Below, in pieces: positions 25,945 to 35,206 of a stretch of 64,000 nt of DNA. A program made the position numbers and the translations under genes. This stretch comes from Cohaesibacter sp. ES.047 (GTDB taxonomy: Bacteria > Pseudomonadota > Alphaproteobacteria > Rhizobiales > Cohaesibacteraceae): contig NZ_LT907844.1 of assembly GCF_900215505.1 (NCBI RefSeq), positions 682,001 through 746,000 of the forward strand. Reading direction: 5' to 3'. The notes beneath the pieces were generated by a model. That model worked only from the letters and a program-made list of their open reading frames with translations, was not told where the DNA came from and ran no database searches. Each line of letters begins with the position of its first letter. Position 1 is the first letter of the stretch.

Positions 25945-26850
25945 TCAGTGGGTCAACAGAGTACCCGCGCCGCCCTCGGTGAAGAGTTCGAGCAGCACCG
26001 CGTGGGGCACCTTGCCATCAAGGATGACCACCCCTTCAACACCCTTATTGAGAGCATCGATGCAGGTCTCGACTTTCGGGATCATGCCGCCGGAAATGGT
26101 GCCATCAGCAATCAGCGCATGGGCCTCTCTGATGGTCAGGTGCTTCATCAGCTTACCATCCTTGTCGAGCACACCGGGGACATCGGTGAGAAACAGAAGG
26201 CGCTTGGCATTGAGCGAACCCGCAATCGCTCCAGCAAAGGTATCGGCGTTGATGTTGTAGGTCTGGCCATCATCTCCCGGTGCAACGGGTGCAATCACCG
26301 GGATCAGGGCATCCTTGGCAACGATATCGAGAACGGACCGATCCACCTGCTTGGGATCGCCAACGAATCCCAGATCGACGATCTCCTCGATCTTGCTGTC
26401 CGGATCGCGGATGGTGCGGGTGAGCTTTTCGGCGATCACCATGTTGCCATCCTTGCCGCACAGGCCGATGGCGCGGCCACCCTCGGCATTGATGTTGCGC
26501 ACGATCTGCTTGTTGATCGAACCGGCAAGCACCATTTCCACCACTTCGACCGTGTGGGCATCTGTCACGCGCAGGCCACCCTTGAATTCGGACTTGATAC
26601 CGAGGCGTTCAAGCATCGACTTGATCTGCGGGCCGCCGCCATGCACGACCACCGGTTCGACACCGGACTGTTTCAACAGCACGATATCACGTGCAAAGGC
26701 CTGACCCAGCTCCGCGTCACCCATGGCATGGCCACCATATTTGACCACCACCGACTGACCGTCATAGCGCTGCATATAGGGCAGTGCTTCGGAAATGGTC
26801 TTGGCACGATTTGCGGATTTGGTGAGGATGTCGGCTGGATCGGTTGTCAT
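25945..26850 (-). CDS. argB: Acetylglutamate kinase
   Basis: ArgB phosphorylates N-acetyl-L-glutamate, the second step of arginine biosynthesis. The 301-residue protein has the phosphate loop [10 protein letters not shown] near residue 36 and the substrate motif VVHGGGPQI near 70. [15 protein letters not shown] and [12 protein letters not shown] are further on, and [10 protein letters not shown] is the C-terminal nucleotide motif. The ATG at 26850 gives the family-type start ([20 protein letters not shown]); a longer frame to 27060 would overlap engB and is not used. The order engB-argB is typical of the group. Confidence 0.97.
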   Translation of the reverse strand: MTTDPADILTKSANRAKTISEALPYMQRYDGQSVVVKYGGHAMGDAELGQAFARDIVLLKQSGVEPVVVHGGGPQIKSMLERLGIKSEFKGGLRVTDAHTVEVVEMVLAGSINKQIVRNINAEGGRAIGLCGKDGNMVIAEKLTRTIRDPDSKIEEIVDLGFVGDPKQVDRSVLDIVAKDALIPVIAPVAPGDDGQTYNINADTFAGAIAGSLNAKRLLFLTDVPGVLDKDGKLMKHLTIREAHALIADGTISGGMIPKVETCIDALNKGVEGVVILDGKVPHAVLLELFTEGGAGTLLTH

Positions 26851-27007
26851 GGCACGTCCCGTATGCTTGCAGATGGGCTGTTGGTCAAGCTCTATAGCGT
26901 CATTGGCCGTCAAGGGCAATCGGTGCTGACGCGCACTGCATGCCATGTGAACAGATGCGAGGGTGCCCCAATCCACCAGATTGAAGGCTTGATGGACAGA
27001 ACGGTCC

Positions 27008-27772
27008 TCATTGCCCTTCGGACAGCAGCAACATCTCGGCGCGCAGGCGTGTGATGCCAATCTTCTTGTCCGATGAGGTGAGCAGAATTTCTGGATGGGC
27101 TGCCGGTCGCTTCTTGAGGCCCAGTTTGACCTTGTCCATGACCTTATTCAGATCCGACAGCTTGGTCTTGTCGACCTTCGTTAGCACGACCTGATAGTTG
27201 ACCGCTGCCTTGTCCAGCGTGGTCATGACCTCGATGTCATTGTCCTTCAGCCCATGACGACTGTCGATCAGCACATAGACACGGCGCAGATTGGGTCGGC
27301 CGCGCAGATAGTCGTGGATCAGCGCATTCCAGGCCGCAACTTCCTTCTTGGAGGCCTTGGCATAGCCATAGCCGGGCATGTCGCAGATCACCAGCGTCGG
27401 ATCGACCTCGGGGCGAAAGAAGTTCAGCTCCTTGGTGCGGCCCGGTGTGTTCGAGGTGCGCGCAAGGGATTTGCGGCCCGTGATGGCATTGAGCAGGGAG
27501 GACTTGCCAACGTTGGAGCGTCCGGCAAAGGCCACCTCTACGCCCTCGACGGGCGGCAGCTGATGGAAGAATTTGGTCCCCCACATGAAATCCCACGCTT
27601 GCGCAAAGAGCAAACGCCCGCGTTCGGCCAGCGCCGGTTCGATCTCGTCATCGCCAACAAGGGCAGCAAGGCTGTCTGGGGCCACACTCTGAGGAGCCTG
27701 ATCGGTGGGGTCTTGCTCGGTGCGAGCCTTGTCGGAATCGCTCATGGTCATTGTTCGTTTGTCAGGGGTCAT
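27008..27772 (-). CDS. engB: EngB/YsxC ribosome-assembly GTPase
   Basis: An essential GTPase of 50S ribosome assembly. The 254-residue protein has G1 [17 protein letters not shown] near residue 88, the G2 threonine in NTPGRT, G3 DMPGYGYA and G4 TKVDK. The N-terminal 60 residues are a low-complexity acidic extension common in alphaproteobacterial versions. The start is uncertain (ATGs at 27772, 27751 and 27745). It lies upstream of argB and downstream of the acetyltransferase and yidC. Confidence 0.96.
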   Translation of the reverse strand: MTPDKRTMTMSDSDKARTEQDPTDQAPQSVAPDSLAALVGDDEIEPALAERGRLLFAQAWDFMWGTKFFHQLPPVEGVEVAFAGRSNVGKSSLLNAITGRKSLARTSNTPGRTKELNFFRPEVDPTLVICDMPGYGYAKASKKEVAAWNALIHDYLRGRPNLRRVYVLIDSRHGLKDNDIEVMTTLDKAAVNYQVVLTKVDKTKLSDLNKVMDKVKLGLKKRPAAHPEILLTSSDKKIGITRLRAEMLLLSEGQ

Positions 27773-27838
27773 CTGTCAAAATGGGAAAAGCAGGCCATGG
27801 TTAGCCTGCCTTTCATCTGGATACAAGCGGCAATCGCT

Positions 27839-28528
27839 TTATTGAGCCTCAAGCGCCAGATAGTGGGCCAGATCCTTGGAGGCTTCCTCAAGCGCTGTGA
27901 TGTCCGCGCCCTGAATGATCTTGCGGTGGCGGGTGATCATCTCGACGGGCCAGTCCCACCAAGACAGATCCATCAGGCGACCAATGATGTCATCATCAAA
28001 CCGGTGCCGCACCAGCTTGGCCGGATTGCCCGCAACGATGCCGTAAGCTGGGACATCCTTGCTCACCACACTGTTCGAGGCGATGATTGCGCCGGAGCCG
28101 ATGGAGACGCCGGGCAGGATCGTTGCGTTCCGGCCAATCCAGACATCATCGCCGACGATGGTATCGCCGCGCGATTGCGCCTTGAATTCCTCGATGTCGA
28201 AGCCCTCGCCCCAATCACCGCCCATGATGCCGAAGGGGTAGGAGGTCAACCCGCGCATGTCATGGTTGGCCCCGTTCATGATGAAGGTCACACCGGTCGC
28301 CAGAGCGCAGAATTTTCCGATGATTAGGCGATCGCCGAGAAAGTCGTAATGATAGAGAACGTTGTTCTCTTCAAACCGTTCCGGTCCGTCCGGATCGTCA
28401 TAATAGGTGAAGTCTCCCACCTCGATAATCGAGCTGGAGATCAAAGGCTTGAGGAACGCCGTGCGCTTGAAAGCGGGAATCGGATAGGGATCGCTGGGAT
28501 TCGGGATGGTCAGTTTCTTGTCTTGCAT
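27839..28528 (-). CDS. Vat/CatB-like hexapeptide-repeat xenobiotic acetyltransferase
   Basis: An acetyl-CoA-dependent O-acetyltransferase of the left-handed beta-helix family that includes streptogramin (Vat) and type B chloramphenicol acetyltransferases. The 229-residue protein has the family opening with a YYDDPDGPERFEENNVLYH block. The catalytic histidine is in FIMNGANHDMRG, and hexapeptide repeats run through VGDDVWIGRNATILPGVSIG, ending in GNPAKLVRHRF. Chromosomal relatives are widespread and need not give antibiotic resistance, so the substrate is unknown. It interrupts the usual yidC-engB adjacency. The ATG at 28528 gives the normal family length; a longer frame to 28609 is unlikely. 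Confidence 0.92.
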   Translation of the reverse strand: MQDKKLTIPNPSDPYPIPAFKRTAFLKPLISSSIIEVGDFTYYDDPDGPERFEENNVLYHYDFLGDRLIIGKFCALATGVTFIMNGANHDMRGLTSYPFGIMGGDWGEGFDIEEFKAQSRGDTIVGDDVWIGRNATILPGVSIGSGAIIASNSVVSKDVPAYGIVAGNPAKLVRHRFDDDIIGRLMDLSWWDWPVEMITRHRKIIQGADITALEEASKDLAHYLALEAQ

Positions 28529-28812
28529 GATGAAAGATCCGTTCGTTGAAGGAAAGATGGCAACGAAACATGCAGCGGCCAACACGCAGTCCCGACCATG
28601 ACAGGCCATTGTTGCGTGGAGCTTTGTAAGAAAGCCGGGAACGCTCAGAAGACCGCTGCGGTCCTTAAATCATCAAAATCGTCCTTACAGGGAGATCAGA
28701 AACTCTAGGGCGAAATTACCATTCTTTGTGCCAAGCGCAATCTCTGAAGCCCTATGCCCGCACGGGTTTTTGTGACCGCGTGGCAAACGCGCAACATACC
28801 CACCCGCCAAAC

Positions 28813-28840
28813 AAAAAGGGCGACCAATTGGTCGCCCTTT
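28813..28840 (-). terminator. Rho-independent terminator after yidC
   Basis: On the minus strand, an 11-bp stem (AAAGGGCGACC / GGTCGCCCTTT) is followed by a T-run. It lies 26 bp past the yidC stop, so yidC transcription probably ends before the acetyltransferase gene. Confidence 0.85.
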
Positions 28841-28865
28841 GCATTCTCAGGACTGGGAACCCTTG

Positions 28866-30692
28866 TCAGGTTTCCTTCTTCTTGCGAGAGAAGGTGTCGC
28901 TGATATTCTTGAATATCTCGACCTTGGCGCCGTGACGCTTCATGATCGTAGCCTGCTGCAGGATGGACAATGAGTTGTTCCATGCCCAGTAGATCACCAG
29001 ACCGGCCGGGAAGCTCGCCAGCATGAAGGTGAACAGGATTGGCATCCAGTTGAAGATCATCTGTTGGGTCGGATCCGGCGGTGCCGGGTTGAGTTTCATC
29101 TGCACGAACATGGTGATGCCCATGATCAGCGGCCAGATACCCAGCATCAGGAAGTGGGGCGCATCCCAAGGGATGAGGCCGAACAGGGTGAACAGGTTGG
29201 TCGGATCCGGTGCAGACAGATCCTGAATCCAGCCAAAGAACGGCGCATGGCGCATCTCGATGGTGATGTAGAGCACCTTGTAGAGCGAGAAGAACACCGG
29301 GATCTGAATGACAATCGGCAGACAGCCAGCCAGCGGATTGATCTTCTCTTCCTGATAGAGCTTCATCGTCGCCTGTTGCTGGGCCTGTCGATCATCAGGA
29401 TATTGCTTCTTGATCTCCTCCATCTTCGGCTGCATCAGCTTCATCTTGGACATCGAAGCATAGGACTTGTTGGCCAGCGGGAAGAAGATCGCCTTGACGA
29501 TGACGGTGATCAGCAGGATGGCAACACCGAAGTTTCCGAACACGCCATAGAGAAAATCAATGGCAGCGAACATTGGCTTGGTGAGGAAGTAGAACCAGCC
29601 CCAGTCGATCATCAGATCGAAATTGAGCGCCTTGGTTGTTTCTTCCACCTGATTGATGGTGGAGACTTCCTTGGCACCGGCAAAGAGGGAGGTTTGGTAT
29701 TCGGCGTTCGACCCTGCGGCAACGCTCACCGCATCACCCAGATAGTCGGCCTGAAAGGCTGGCTTGCCAGCAACCTGAGCGTAGCGGAAGGTCGGCTGGA
29801 AGGGCTGACCCTGCGGCGGGATGACCGCGGTTGCCCAATATTTATCCGTGATGCCAACCCAGCCATTGCTCACTTTCGCAGGCTGTTCAATCTTGTTCTC
29901 TTCTAGATCGCCATAGTCCACTTCCTGCAGGCCTTCGTCACCGGCTACGCCGATCAGACCTTCATGCAGAATGTACAGACCAGAGGTCTTCTGCTCACCA
30001 TGGCGGGAAATGAGGCCGTAAGGATAAAGGGCCAGCGCAGCGTCCGTGTTGTTTTTAACGGACTGCGTGACGGAGAACAGGTAGTTTTTATCCACAGAGA
30101 TGGTGCGGGTGAAGGTGAGCCCTGCGCCGTTGTCCCATGTCAGAACGAGAGGCGTATCAAGGGTCAGCTTGGCGCCTTCCTCTGCGGACCAGATCGTTCC
30201 GGCCTTTGGCAAATCGGCGTTACCGGCGCTATCGACCCAACCGAATTCGGCGTAGTAGGGCTTGGCGGTCCCAGAAGGCGAGAGAAGCACGATGGTCGGG
30301 CTGTCTTCGTCCAGGGTTTCGCGATAATCCTTGAGGTGAAGGTCATCCATCCGCGCACCGGTCAGATTGATCGAACCGGAGAGGCGTGGTGTATCGATTT
30401 CGATGCGCGCAGACTGGGCCAGAACTTCGTCCGTGCTGGCCGGTACGACGCCCCGTGTTGCAGTAGCTGTGCCGGGCACCGTAGCCGAGCCGTCAGTCGC
30501 CACATGAGGGGTGGTGCTCGAAGCCGTTTCCTGATTGGCGGTATCGGCCTGTTTCGCGGCTTCCTGCGCGGCGAGTTCTTCCTGCCTTGCCCGTTCTGCA
30601 TCCAGTTGCGGACCGGCGACAAAATACTGCCAGCCGAACAACACGATGAAGGACAGGGCTATGGCAAGGAAGAGGTTGCGATTATTTTCCAT
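28866..30692 (-). CDS. yidC: Membrane protein insertase YidC
   Basis: YidC inserts and folds inner-membrane proteins alone or with SecYEG. The 608-residue protein has an N-terminal membrane anchor (NLFLAIALSFIVLFGWQYF). A large periplasmic domain covers about residues 60-350. A C-terminal five-helix core includes WGWFYFLTKPMFAAIDFLYG, the cytoplasmic loop KLMQPKMEEIKKQYPDD and PLAGCLPIVIQIPVFFSLYK. Length is typical of Gram-negative YidC. It follows rnpA and rpmH. A yidD gene, often present between rnpA and yidC, was not seen. Confidence 0.98.
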   Translation of the reverse strand: MENNRNLFLAIALSFIVLFGWQYFVAGPQLDAERARQEELAAQEAAKQADTANQETASSTTPHVATDGSATVPGTATATRGVVPASTDEVLAQSARIEIDTPRLSGSINLTGARMDDLHLKDYRETLDEDSPTIVLLSPSGTAKPYYAEFGWVDSAGNADLPKAGTIWSAEEGAKLTLDTPLVLTWDNGAGLTFTRTISVDKNYLFSVTQSVKNNTDAALALYPYGLISRHGEQKTSGLYILHEGLIGVAGDEGLQEVDYGDLEENKIEQPAKVSNGWVGITDKYWATAVIPPQGQPFQPTFRYAQVAGKPAFQADYLGDAVSVAAGSNAEYQTSLFAGAKEVSTINQVEETTKALNFDLMIDWGWFYFLTKPMFAAIDFLYGVFGNFGVAILLITVIVKAIFFPLANKSYASMSKMKLMQPKMEEIKKQYPDDRQAQQQATMKLYQEEKINPLAGCLPIVIQIPVFFSLYKVLYITIEMRHAPFFGWIQDLSAPDPTNLFTLFGLIPWDAPHFLMLGIWPLIMGITMFVQMKLNPAPPDPTQQMIFNWMPILFTFMLASFPAGLVIYWAWNNSLSILQQATIMKRHGAKVEIFKNISDTFSRKKKET

Positions 30693-31012
30693 CGACTTTC
30701 TTCATCCCGTTTCAACGGCAGCCTGATGCCTGTGGTCAGTGCTGCATTGGCGATATGCTCAGATTATTGGCGCGCCATGCTGTTGTTTATGACGCCGGAC
30801 GGCCACCGAACAAATGCTGTCGCGCGACCAAACTGGCACATCTTACTCCGTCGCACTTGGCTACGATGAGACACCGAGTCAAGAGCAACAATTTGAACTG
30901 GTCCGGCACCGAGACATGCGGTTCTATGCAGGCCGGACAGTCGAACTCATGCCCACGGTTTCTAGACCGATCCTCTTAATGGCCCCTTTATTGGTCCAAC
31001 GAGTGGGCGAAA
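30693..31012. other. Gap between rnpA and yidC
   Basis: About 320 bp. I looked for yidD (short protein with a C-RF-PTCS-Y motif) and did not find it on the minus strand. A plus-strand frame runs through here into antisense rnpA but has no family features. I see nothing else. Confidence 0.4.
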
Positions 31013-31438
31013 TCAATGAGTTTTTTGCGCTTCCGACATTTGGGCAGGCACCGGATCAGCCGCCGGTTTGCGGCGACCCCGTCCTGACGGGCGGCCCTTG
31101 GTGCCCTTCCCGGCCCTGGCATCGCGCAAACTTCCCTTGAAATCGGCAACCATTGCATCGAATGGGAGATGCAGCGCACCAATGCGCCCGATGAGCACAT
31201 AGTCCCAGCCACTTTGCATATGGTCCGACCCGTGAAGCCGCGCAATCTCGCGCAGGCGCCGTTTGACGCGGTTGCGCACGACCGCATTGCCGACCTTTTT
31301 GGTGACGGTAAACCCAACCCGGGGCGGCCCGTCATCCTCGGGCTTGCGGCGCAAGACCTGAAGCACAAAACCGCGACGAGAGAGCCTTACTCCCTTGGCC
31401 GCGGTCAAAAACTCACTGCGCTTTTTCAATCGAAGCAT
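31013..31438 (-). CDS. rnpA: Ribonuclease P protein component
   Basis: RnpA assists the RNA subunit of RNase P in removing 5' leaders from tRNA precursors. The 141-residue protein opens MLRLKKRSEFLTAAKG, and the RNA-binding RNR signature appears as NAVVRNRVKRRLREIAR near residues 64-80. A basic C-terminal tail (about residues 115-141) is longer than in E. coli, as is common in alphaproteobacteria. The ATG at 31438 is chosen over an upstream in-frame start at 31540 because only it matches the family opening. It is downstream of rpmH and in the same operon. Confidence 0.96.
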   Translation of the reverse strand: MLRLKKRSEFLTAAKGVRLSRRGFVLQVLRRKPEDDGPPRVGFTVTKKVGNAVVRNRVKRRLREIARLHGSDHMQSGWDYVLIGRIGALHLPFDAMVADFKGSLRDARAGKGTKGRPSGRGRRKPAADPVPAQMSEAQKTH

Positions 31439-31615
31439 CGATGTCTCCGTCAAGCGCGTATCTAAGCCCTGATGCGCCTCTGCCAGCCACAGCCGGGAAA
31501 GGCTCGCCCAGACGCACGCGTCGGTGCGCTTTGGGATCATTGTTCAGGCCCAGACATGCAAAACCGCCAGATTTGACGCCATGGCGCAAAGTCTGACGGT
31601 TTTTATTGTCTTGCC

Positions 31616-31750
31616 TTAGGCTGACAGGCGCTTGCGCCCTTTTGCCCGGCGGCGCGCCAAAATCTGACGGCCATTTTTGGTTGCCATACGCGCCCGAAAG
31701 CCGTGGCGGCGCTTGCGCACCAGTCGGCTTGGCTGATAAGTCCGTTTCAT
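31616..31750 (-). CDS. rpmH: 50S ribosomal protein L34
   Basis: A 44-residue, highly basic ribosomal protein. It begins [19 protein letters not shown] and contains [19 protein letters not shown], which is diagnostic. It leads the rpmH-rnpA-(yidC) cluster. A strong promoter lies at 31864-31892 and a terminator-like hairpin lies in its leader. Confidence 0.98.
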   Translation of the reverse strand: MKRTYQPSRLVRKRRHGFRARMATKNGRQILARRRAKGRKRLSA

Positions 31751-31810
31751 GGGCTTCTACCGCTCTCGCGGCCCCTTTTTTGATTTTTTCAAATCCCATC
31801 AGATCGGGTC

Positions 31811-31833
31811 AAAAAAACGTCTCGATAGAGACG
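31811..31833 (-). terminator. Terminator-like hairpin in the rpmH leader
   Basis: On the minus strand, CGTCTC-TATC-GAGACG is followed by seven T residues. It lies between the rpmH promoter and the rpmH start codon, about 60 bp before the gene, so it could act as an attenuator. The stem is only 6 bp. Confidence 0.5.
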
Positions 31834-31863
31834 CTTGCCGCGAACCTGATACACTTGGCCCGG

Positions 31864-31892
31864 CTTATAAGTTGATGCGCGCCTTGAGTCAA
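31864..31892 (-). promoter_or_regulatory. Sigma-70-type promoter of rpmH-rnpA
   Basis: On the minus strand, TTGACT (31887-31892) and TATAAG (31864-31869) are separated by exactly 17 bp. The start of transcription would be about 105 bp before the rpmH ATG. The rest of the 31751-32148 gap shows no gene. Confidence 0.65.
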
Positions 31893-32148
31893 TCAGGCTG
31901 AAGGAAAAAAGGCGCATTTGCACCAATGGATAGCGGGTTTTGTTGACGAGAAGGCGGTTGCTATCGCGCTTTGATCGGAAAGTCGCCTTGTCACATCGTC
32001 GTGACCATACCCCATACCACGATCAAATGACAGTGAGAGGCGTCACATTGATCAAAATTCGCGATATATAGGGTGCAGCGACGAAAGATCCGGCGCAATC
32101 GATTCAGTCCGCGCCTATAGTGGTGCATCAGGAGCAACTTGTTAGCCC

Positions 32149-32952
32149 ATGGCAGAGCAGACGACCCAAACCGAACGTGAAAAGCAAGGCGCGTTCTCCC
32201 ACTTCAAGCGGTGGGGGCCGCTTGGCCTCATCCTGCTCTTCATGGGGATCGGTTACGCACAGGGCTGGCATCACTATCTGTCCCTTGATGCGCTGGTCAG
32301 CCATCGCACGGCGCTGGCCGAGCTCGTTGCCGATCACTTCGCCCTTACTCTGTTGGGCTATTGCCTGATTTACATTGCCGCGGTCGCCTTGTCCTTCCCC
32401 GGAGCGTCCTTCATCACCATCGCTGGCGGGCTGTTGTTTGGCTGGGCCATTGGCGGCATTGCAACCGTGCTTGCGGCCAGCCTTGGGGCGACGCTGATCT
32501 TTCTGGCCGCCCGCTCTGTGCTCGGCTCGTCCTTGCGTGATCGGGCGACCGGATTTGTGCATCGGTTTGCCGAAGGGTTTCGTTCGGACGCCTTCAATTA
32601 TCTTTTGTTTCTCAGACTGGTCCCGGTCTTTCCCTTCTGGCTCATCAACATCGCCCCGGCACTGTTCAATGTACCCCTTGGCACCTATGTGCTGGCAACG
32701 ATGCTGGGCATCTTGCCCGGAACGTTCGCCTATGCCTTCATCGGAGCTGGCTTTGACAGTGTGATTGCCGCGCAGCGCGCCGCTGATCCGGCCTGCAGCG
32801 CCAATCCCGATTGCTCGCTCACGCTTGATCCGGGCGCCCTGATCACGGGCGAGCTCATTGCGGCCTTTGCGGCGCTTGGTGTCGTTGCCCTGATCCCGCC
32901 CGTTCTCAAAGCCATACGCCGACGAAGGAACGCGCCCACCTCCAGCGATTGA
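32149..32952 (+). CDS. TVP38/TMEM64 (VTT/DedA-like) membrane protein
   Basis: A 267-residue inner-membrane protein of the SNARE-associated/VTT family. The family core is visible as ALSFPGASFITIAGGLLFGW near residue 85 and FLRLVPVFPFWLINIAPALF near residue 165. About five to six hydrophobic segments are present. Related DedA proteins affect lipid recycling and membrane homeostasis; the job of this one is unknown. It is followed by a flavin disulfide reductase in the same direction, a pairing seen in other bacteria. Confidence 0.9.
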   Translation: MAEQTTQTEREKQGAFSHFKRWGPLGLILLFMGIGYAQGWHHYLSLDALVSHRTALAELVADHFALTLLGYCLIYIAAVALSFPGASFITIAGGLLFGWAIGGIATVLAASLGATLIFLAARSVLGSSLRDRATGFVHRFAEGFRSDAFNYLLFLRLVPVFPFWLINIAPALFNVPLGTYVLATMLGILPGTFAYAFIGAGFDSVIAAQRAADPACSANPDCSLTLDPGALITGELIAAFAALGVVALIPPVLKAIRRRRNAPTSSD

Positions 32953-33164
32953 GCCAAAAGCCAATGGCCAGTGCCACACATGCGGCGGATCCGCTCCCGT
33001 CAACAGACCTTTCGCGAACCAAACGATTTTTCAACGAGCAGCCCTTTGAACTTGGCAAGTGTGCGGGATTTGTACGAAGCTAGAAGAAAGCTCTTGAACC
33101 GGCTGTCAAATCGCCGCAAACAATAGAGCAGCAAGCAAGGCGCAAAGCCTTTGAGGATTGAGCG

Positions 33165-34634
33165 ATGACCGAAACAGTAACCACCGACATTTGTGTGATC
33201 GGCGCAGGCTCCGGAGGTTTGACCGTTGCAGCCGCCGCGGCAGCATTTGGCGAGAATGTCGTTTTGCTCGAGAAGGGCAAGATGGGTGGCGATTGCCTCA
33301 ACTATGGCTGCGTGCCATCCAAGGCGATGATCGCGGCGGCCAAACAGGCGCAGTCCATGCGTACCGCCCATCCGTTCGGCATCAGCTCGGTCGAGCCGAA
33401 AGTCGATTACAACGCCGTGCACGATCACATTCATTCGGTGATTGCCGCGATTGAGCCCAACGATTCGGTAGAGCGCTTCGAAGGGCTGGGCGTGCGCGTC
33501 ATCCAGCAGGCGGCCTCGTTCAAAGATGCCAAGACGGTGGTCACGGCGGATGGCGAAATCGAAATCAAGGCGCGGCATTTCGTTATCGCAACCGGTTCCT
33601 CCCCCGCTCCTTTGCCGATCGACCGGCTCGATGAGGTCAATTATCTGACCAACGAGACATTTTTCTCGCTCAAGGAACGCCCGGAAAAGCTGGTGATTAT
33701 CGGCGGCGGCCCGATTGGCATGGAGATGGCTCAGGCTCAACGTCGGCTTGGAGCCGAGGTGATCGTGCTTGAGGCCTTCTCTGCCCTGTCCAAGGATGAT
33801 CCCGAATTGACGGCAATCGTCCTGGATCAGCTCCGCAAGGAGGGGGTTGAAATACGCGAAGGGGTACAGATTTCGCGCATCAGTTTCGCCTTCAATGAAG
33901 TGATTCACCCGCATGGCGCGCGCATCTATCTCAAGGTGTTTGACGACAAGGGGGAAGACACCGGCGAGGAAGAGCTGATCGAGGCAACGCACCTTTTGAT
34001 CGCAGCCGGACGGCGACCCAATGTCGAAGGGTTGGGGTTAGAGAATGCTGGCATCAAATATGATGAGAAAGGCATTGCGGTCAAATCCAATCTGATAACA
34101 ACAAACAGCAGGGTCTATGCCATCGGGGATGTGATCGGGGGGCTGCAATTCACCCATGTGGCGGGCTATCACGCCGGGCTCGTTGTGCGTTCGATGCTTT
34201 TCAAGATGAATGCCAAGCAGGACACCAACATCATTCCGTGGGTGACCTATACCGATCCGGAACTGGCCCATGTCGGCCTTTCCGAAGAACAGGTACGGGC
34301 ACGACACAAGGGCTTTCAAATTCTCAGATGGCCTTACAGCGAGAATGATCGTGCCCAGGCCGAACGCAAGACCAAGGGGCTGATCAAAGTGGCCGTCGAC
34401 AAGCGCGGGGTGGTCCTTGGCGCGTCGGTCGTGGGCGCCAATGCGGGCGAAATCATCAACATGTGGGCATTGATCGTGTCCCAAAAGATGAATATCAAGG
34501 ACATCACCGGCTATGTTTCGCCTTATCCGACCTTCTCTGAAATCGGACGGCGGGCAGCCATCAGCTATTATGGGGATTTGCCGAAGAAGGGACTCATCCG
34601 GCGCGCGATCTCCTTTTTCAAATTTTTCGGATAG
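33165..34634 (+). CDS. FAD-dependent pyridine-nucleotide disulfide oxidoreductase (mercuric reductase/lipoamide dehydrogenase-like)
   Basis: A 489-residue class I flavoprotein disulfide reductase. The FAD motif ICVIGAGSGGLTVAAAAAAF is at residues 9-28, the redox pair is in GGDCLNYGCVPSK (C-x4-C) near residues 43-55, and the NAD(P) motif is VIIGGGPIGMEMA near 178. The FAD-binding YAIGDVIGG lies near 322. The C-terminal dimerisation domain lacks the usual HxxxxE pair: SPYPTFSEIGRRAA replaces the HAHPT...E segment of lipoamide dehydrogenase. No N-terminal heavy-metal domain and no C-terminal Cys pair are present, so it is not a true MerA. The substrate is unknown. It follows the VTT gene. Confidence 0.88.
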   Translation: MTETVTTDICVIGAGSGGLTVAAAAAAFGENVVLLEKGKMGGDCLNYGCVPSKAMIAAAKQAQSMRTAHPFGISSVEPKVDYNAVHDHIHSVIAAIEPNDSVERFEGLGVRVIQQAASFKDAKTVVTADGEIEIKARHFVIATGSSPAPLPIDRLDEVNYLTNETFFSLKERPEKLVIIGGGPIGMEMAQAQRRLGAEVIVLEAFSALSKDDPELTAIVLDQLRKEGVEIREGVQISRISFAFNEVIHPHGARIYLKVFDDKGEDTGEEELIEATHLLIAAGRRPNVEGLGLENAGIKYDEKGIAVKSNLITTNSRVYAIGDVIGGLQFTHVAGYHAGLVVRSMLFKMNAKQDTNIIPWVTYTDPELAHVGLSEEQVRARHKGFQILRWPYSENDRAQAERKTKGLIKVAVDKRGVVLGASVVGANAGEIINMWALIVSQKMNIKDITGYVSPYPTFSEIGRRAAISYYGDLPKKGLIRRAISFFKFFG

Positions 34635-34761
34635 GGCGCGATCAGACAAGACTGACAGCAAAGCTCGCCGCTCCCTGTCAGATTGTATTCACGTCGCCCG
34701 TTCTTGAAGAGGATCATCCCCTTGATGACAGAGCAGGAGCCGATTGTTTCGAGGCCGAATC

Positions 34762-35190
34762 ATGTCTGAACGCATTTTCGTCAAGGATGGCATCAGTCTT
34801 GACCCGGAAGAACTGCAGGAGCGGTTCATCCGCGCTTCGGGTCCGGGTGGGCAGAATGTCAACAAGGTCTCGACCGCTGTCGAACTGCGCTTCGACGTTG
34901 ACAATTCCCCCTCCCTGCCCGGCTATGTCAAAGGCAACCTGAAGCGACAGGCGGCCCATCTGATGACACAGGATGGCATTCTGGTGATGCAGGTTCAGAC
35001 CCACCGGACGCAGGCGCGCAACCGCGAGGAAGCGGTGGAACGTCTTGTCGCGCTGATCGCAGCGGCGACCTATCGACCCAAGAGGCGGATCGCCACCAAG
35101 CCATCCAGAACCGCCAAGAAAAAACGCACAGATTCCAAAACCAAGCGCGGCGCGCTCAAGAAACTACGGTCCTCCAAGAGCTTCGACTGA
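34762..35190 (+). CDS. arfB: Peptidyl-tRNA hydrolase ArfB, ribosome rescue factor
   Basis: ArfB (YaeJ) rescues ribosomes stalled at the end of an mRNA by hydrolysing peptidyl-tRNA. The 142-residue protein has the GGQ catalytic motif in ASGPGGQNVNKVSTAVELRF (residues 25-44). Its basic C-terminal tail, rich in Lys and Arg (ITs end is RTAKKKRTDSKTKRGALKK), enters the empty mRNA channel. The ATG at 34762 has GAGG upstream and gives the normal size; an in-frame ATG at 34744 would add six residues. Confidence 0.96.
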   Translation: MSERIFVKDGISLDPEELQERFIRASGPGGQNVNKVSTAVELRFDVDNSPSLPGYVKGNLKRQAAHLMTQDGILVMQVQTHRTQARNREEAVERLVALIAAATYRPKRRIATKPSRTAKKKRTDSKTKRGALKKLRSSKSFD

Positions 35191-35206
35191 CGATGGTCGG
35201 ATTTTC

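Noticed and set aside
25927-28327. Long plus-strand frames opposite argB and engB
   Set aside because: Both lie opposite firmly assigned essential genes and have no recognisable family features.
30814-31140. A 108-codon plus-strand frame between yidC and rnpA
   Set aside because: It overlaps the end of rnpA in antisense and shows no domain or good start.
33165-34634. Mercuric reductase (merA)
   Set aside because: No heavy-metal-associated N-terminal domain, no C-terminal cysteine pair and no mer genes nearby; only the general disulfide reductase fold is supported.
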